Of a stretch of 64,000 bases of DNA, positions 62,586 through 64,000 are shown piece after piece. The notes beneath the pieces are model-generated. The model did not search any database. It saw nothing but the letters and a program-made list of their open reading frames with translations, and had not been told where the DNA came from. The stretch spans positions 1 to 64,000 of the forward strand of contig JAJQEO010000119.1 of assembly GCA_021201665.1 (NCBI GenBank). Direction: 5' to 3'. The number at the start of each line of letters is the position of its first letter. Positions within the stretch are counted from its first letter, which is position 1. The position numbers were made by a program, and so were the translations under genes. The stretch is from Lachnospiraceae bacterium. Lineage in GTDB: Bacteria > Bacillota > Clostridia > Lachnospirales > Lachnospiraceae.

Positions 62586-64000
62586 ATGGAAAAAGAAACG
62601 AAAATAATACTGGCCCTGCCGGGGCGTACGACAAGAAGCCGGACGGTTGAAATTCTGAACCGGTATTCTCTGCTTTTTCACATGCTCCTGGCCTGCGCCG
62701 TCTGCTTTGTGATTGAGTGGATTTCGAGACATTCATTTATAGAGGCGTGTCAGTTCGCCGTCGACCGGAATCTGGTGTTTTTATACAACTCCTTCCTGGT
62801 GTGGGCGACGCTGACTCTGGTGTACATAGTGAAACGGCGGACGGCCGCGCGGGTGTTGATCTGCGTGTTCTGGCTTTTTCTGGGAACCATCAACGGCTGT
62901 ATCCTTGCCAAAAGAGTCTCCCCGTTCGGATGGACGGATCTGAAAATGGTAGGCGATCTGTTCACCATGCAGAGTAATTATTTTTCCGATACCGAGGCGG
63001 CGATAGTGATCGGGATTGTCGCCGCAGTTTGTGTCATGCTCGTTATTCTGGGGATAAAAGGGCCGCAATTTCAGGGAAAGACGCACCGCCTGGCGGGAGT
63101 TTTTATGGTTGCGCTGGTGGTGATGATGGTGCCGCGCGTGACTGACGCGGCAAAGAGCAGCAATGTACTGGCGTCTTATTTTGAAAATCTTGCGCAGGGC
63201 TACAAGGATTATGGGTTTATCTACAGCTTTTCCTCCAGTGCGCTGGATCAGGGGATGAGTACGCCGTCCGGTTATTCTGAGGAAGCGGTTCTTGCTGTGC
63301 TGGAGCATATGAATGGAGACGCGGACAGCCAGGTGGACGTGGATACGGACATAGATGATCAGGCAAATTCGGATATAGACAGCGAGGTAAACGCGGACAC
63401 AGACAGCCAGATAGATGCGGATACCGGAACAGAAATGAGTGACGGGATGGACGCACAGCTTGTAAAAACGGATTCTGTAAAAACGCTCTCGAGCGAGGAC
63501 GCTGCAGATGAGGCGGCCGCCGACACAACAGACGGGGATAGCGCGGCCGACACCGATGTGGAAGCGGAGGATAGCGTGACAGATGATACCGCTGCCGCAG
63601 AAGCTGAGGAAATCCCGACTGACTCTGAGGCGGCCGAAGAGAAGACGGCTGACGTTTCTGATGTCTCCGAGGAGACGGATACCGGCTATGACTGGGAATA
63701 CCCGAACCTCATTGTCATCCTTCTGGAATCTTTTATCAACCCGGATATGATTAATTTCCTTGAGACCAGCGAGGAAGCGGTGCCTTATTTTGAATATCTG
63801 ACAGAAAATTATACCTCCGGCTATCTGGAGGTGCCGGTGGTCGGCGCGGGGACGGCGAATACGGAGTTTGAGGTTCTGACCGGCATGGGGATGCAGTTTT
63901 TCGGTCTGGGCGAGTATCCGTACAAGACGATTCTGAAGGAGACAAACTGCGAGAGCATCGCCTCTGATCTTGCGACGCTCGGCTATGGTACGCACGTTGT
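62586..64000 (+). CDS. LTA synthase/sulfatase family membrane protein (partial)
   Basis: Runs past the window end; 471 codons are visible. About five transmembrane helices (residues 25-200) are followed by a long acidic Asp/Glu/Ala/Thr tract (about residues 240-370) and then the start of an alkaline-phosphatase-like domain: PNLIVILLESFINPDMI (metal-ligand Glu) and VPVVGAGTANTEFEVLTGMG, where the Thr is the expected catalytic nucleophile. Such enzymes transfer glycerol-phosphate groups to lipids or glycans outside the cell. The acidic tract of about 130 residues is unusual. AAAGGG before the chosen ATG. Confidence 0.88.
   Translation, partial: MEKETKIILALPGRTTRSRTVEILNRYSLLFHMLLACAVCFVIEWISRHSFIEACQFAVDRNLVFLYNSFLVWATLTLVYIVKRRTAARVLICVFWLFLGTINGCILAKRVSPFGWTDLKMVGDLFTMQSNYFSDTEAAIVIGIVAAVCVMLVILGIKGPQFQGKTHRLAGVFMVALVVMMVPRVTDAAKSSNVLASYFENLAQGYKDYGFIYSFSSSALDQGMSTPSGYSEEAVLAVLEHMNGDADSQVDVDTDIDDQANSDIDSEVNADTDSQIDADTGTEMSDGMDAQLVKTDSVKTLSSEDAADEAAADTTDGDSAADTDVEAEDSVTDDTAAAEAEEIPTDSEAAEEKTADVSDVSEETDTGYDWEYPNLIVILLESFINPDMINFLETSEEAVPYFEYLTENYTSGYLEVPVVGAGTANTEFEVLTGMGMQFFGLGEYPYKTILKETNCESIASDLATLGYGTHV

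Overview
The window reads as a contiguous chromosomal stretch of an anaerobic, endospore-forming, moderately GC-rich clostridium, most like the Lachnospiraceae (Clostridium cluster XIVa). The evidence is fermentation genes (pflB-pflA, adhE), an intact sporulation regulatory set (spoIIGA, sigE, sigG, a Spo0E-like peptide, SpoVD- and SpoVE-type wall proteins), DAP-type MurE, strong Shine-Dalgarno sites and a Firmicutes gene order. No rRNA, tRNA, CRISPR array, phage or transposase gene was seen.

Layout. 0.1-12.2 kb is metabolic: a zinc-ribbon protein, pyruvate formate-lyase with its activase, a DUF362 protein, an N-acetylhexosamine 1-kinase-like protein, the bifunctional aldehyde/alcohol dehydrogenase behind a long leader, a small phosphotransferase and an AT-richer two-gene hypothetical module. 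12.4-26.8 kb is the housekeeping run murE-priA-def-fmt-Zn peptidase-rsmB-rlmN-prpC-prkC-rsgA-rpe, linking replication restart, translation start, rRNA modification and PASTA-kinase signalling. 27.0-29.3 kb has ychF, lgt and the Spo0E-like peptide. 29.6-44.5 kb is the division and cell wall cluster mraZ-rsmH-ftsL-PBP-spoVD-mraY-murD-ftsW-murA-ftsQ-ftsZ; murG, murF, murC and ftsA are not in it. 44.6-46.8 kb has divergent aroE and aroD. 47.0-50.1 kb has spoIIGA-sigE facing an inverted sigG, then a YlmC-like gene. 50.3-64 kb has an exported protein, a cellobiose phosphorylase, a Trp/Tyr-type ABC transporter, hflX, hisC, a methyltransferase, a lipoprotein and a sulfatase/LTA-synthase-like gene cut by the window end.

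Regulatory highlights are: (i) the spoIIG promoter keeps the unusual 22-bp -35/-10 spacing known from Bacillus subtilis, has Spo0A-like boxes, and is straddled by a terminator hairpin whose right arm contains the spoIIGA ribosome binding site; (ii) five GTGG/ATGG repeats at 10-11 bp steps lie just downstream of the mraZ promoter, as expected for autoregulation by MraZ; (iii) dyads sit at the predicted starts of pflB and adhE.

The most unusual theme is repeats. Intergenic regions carry at least three dispersed palindrome families (hairpins tipped by GCGAAGC; an AAAACGAC/GTCGTTT element in six places; a ~70-bp element before mraZ and, inverted, before spoIIGA) and many degenerate minisatellites. 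Similar low-complexity or tandem-repeat inserts occur in frame inside housekeeping proteins (AroD, PriA, the methyltransferase, Lgt, MurE, the sulfatase). In addition, a penicillin-binding protein and FtsQ of the same cluster share a homologous C-terminal extracytoplasmic tail.

All calls come from reading the sequence and from knowledge of the families; no database search was run.
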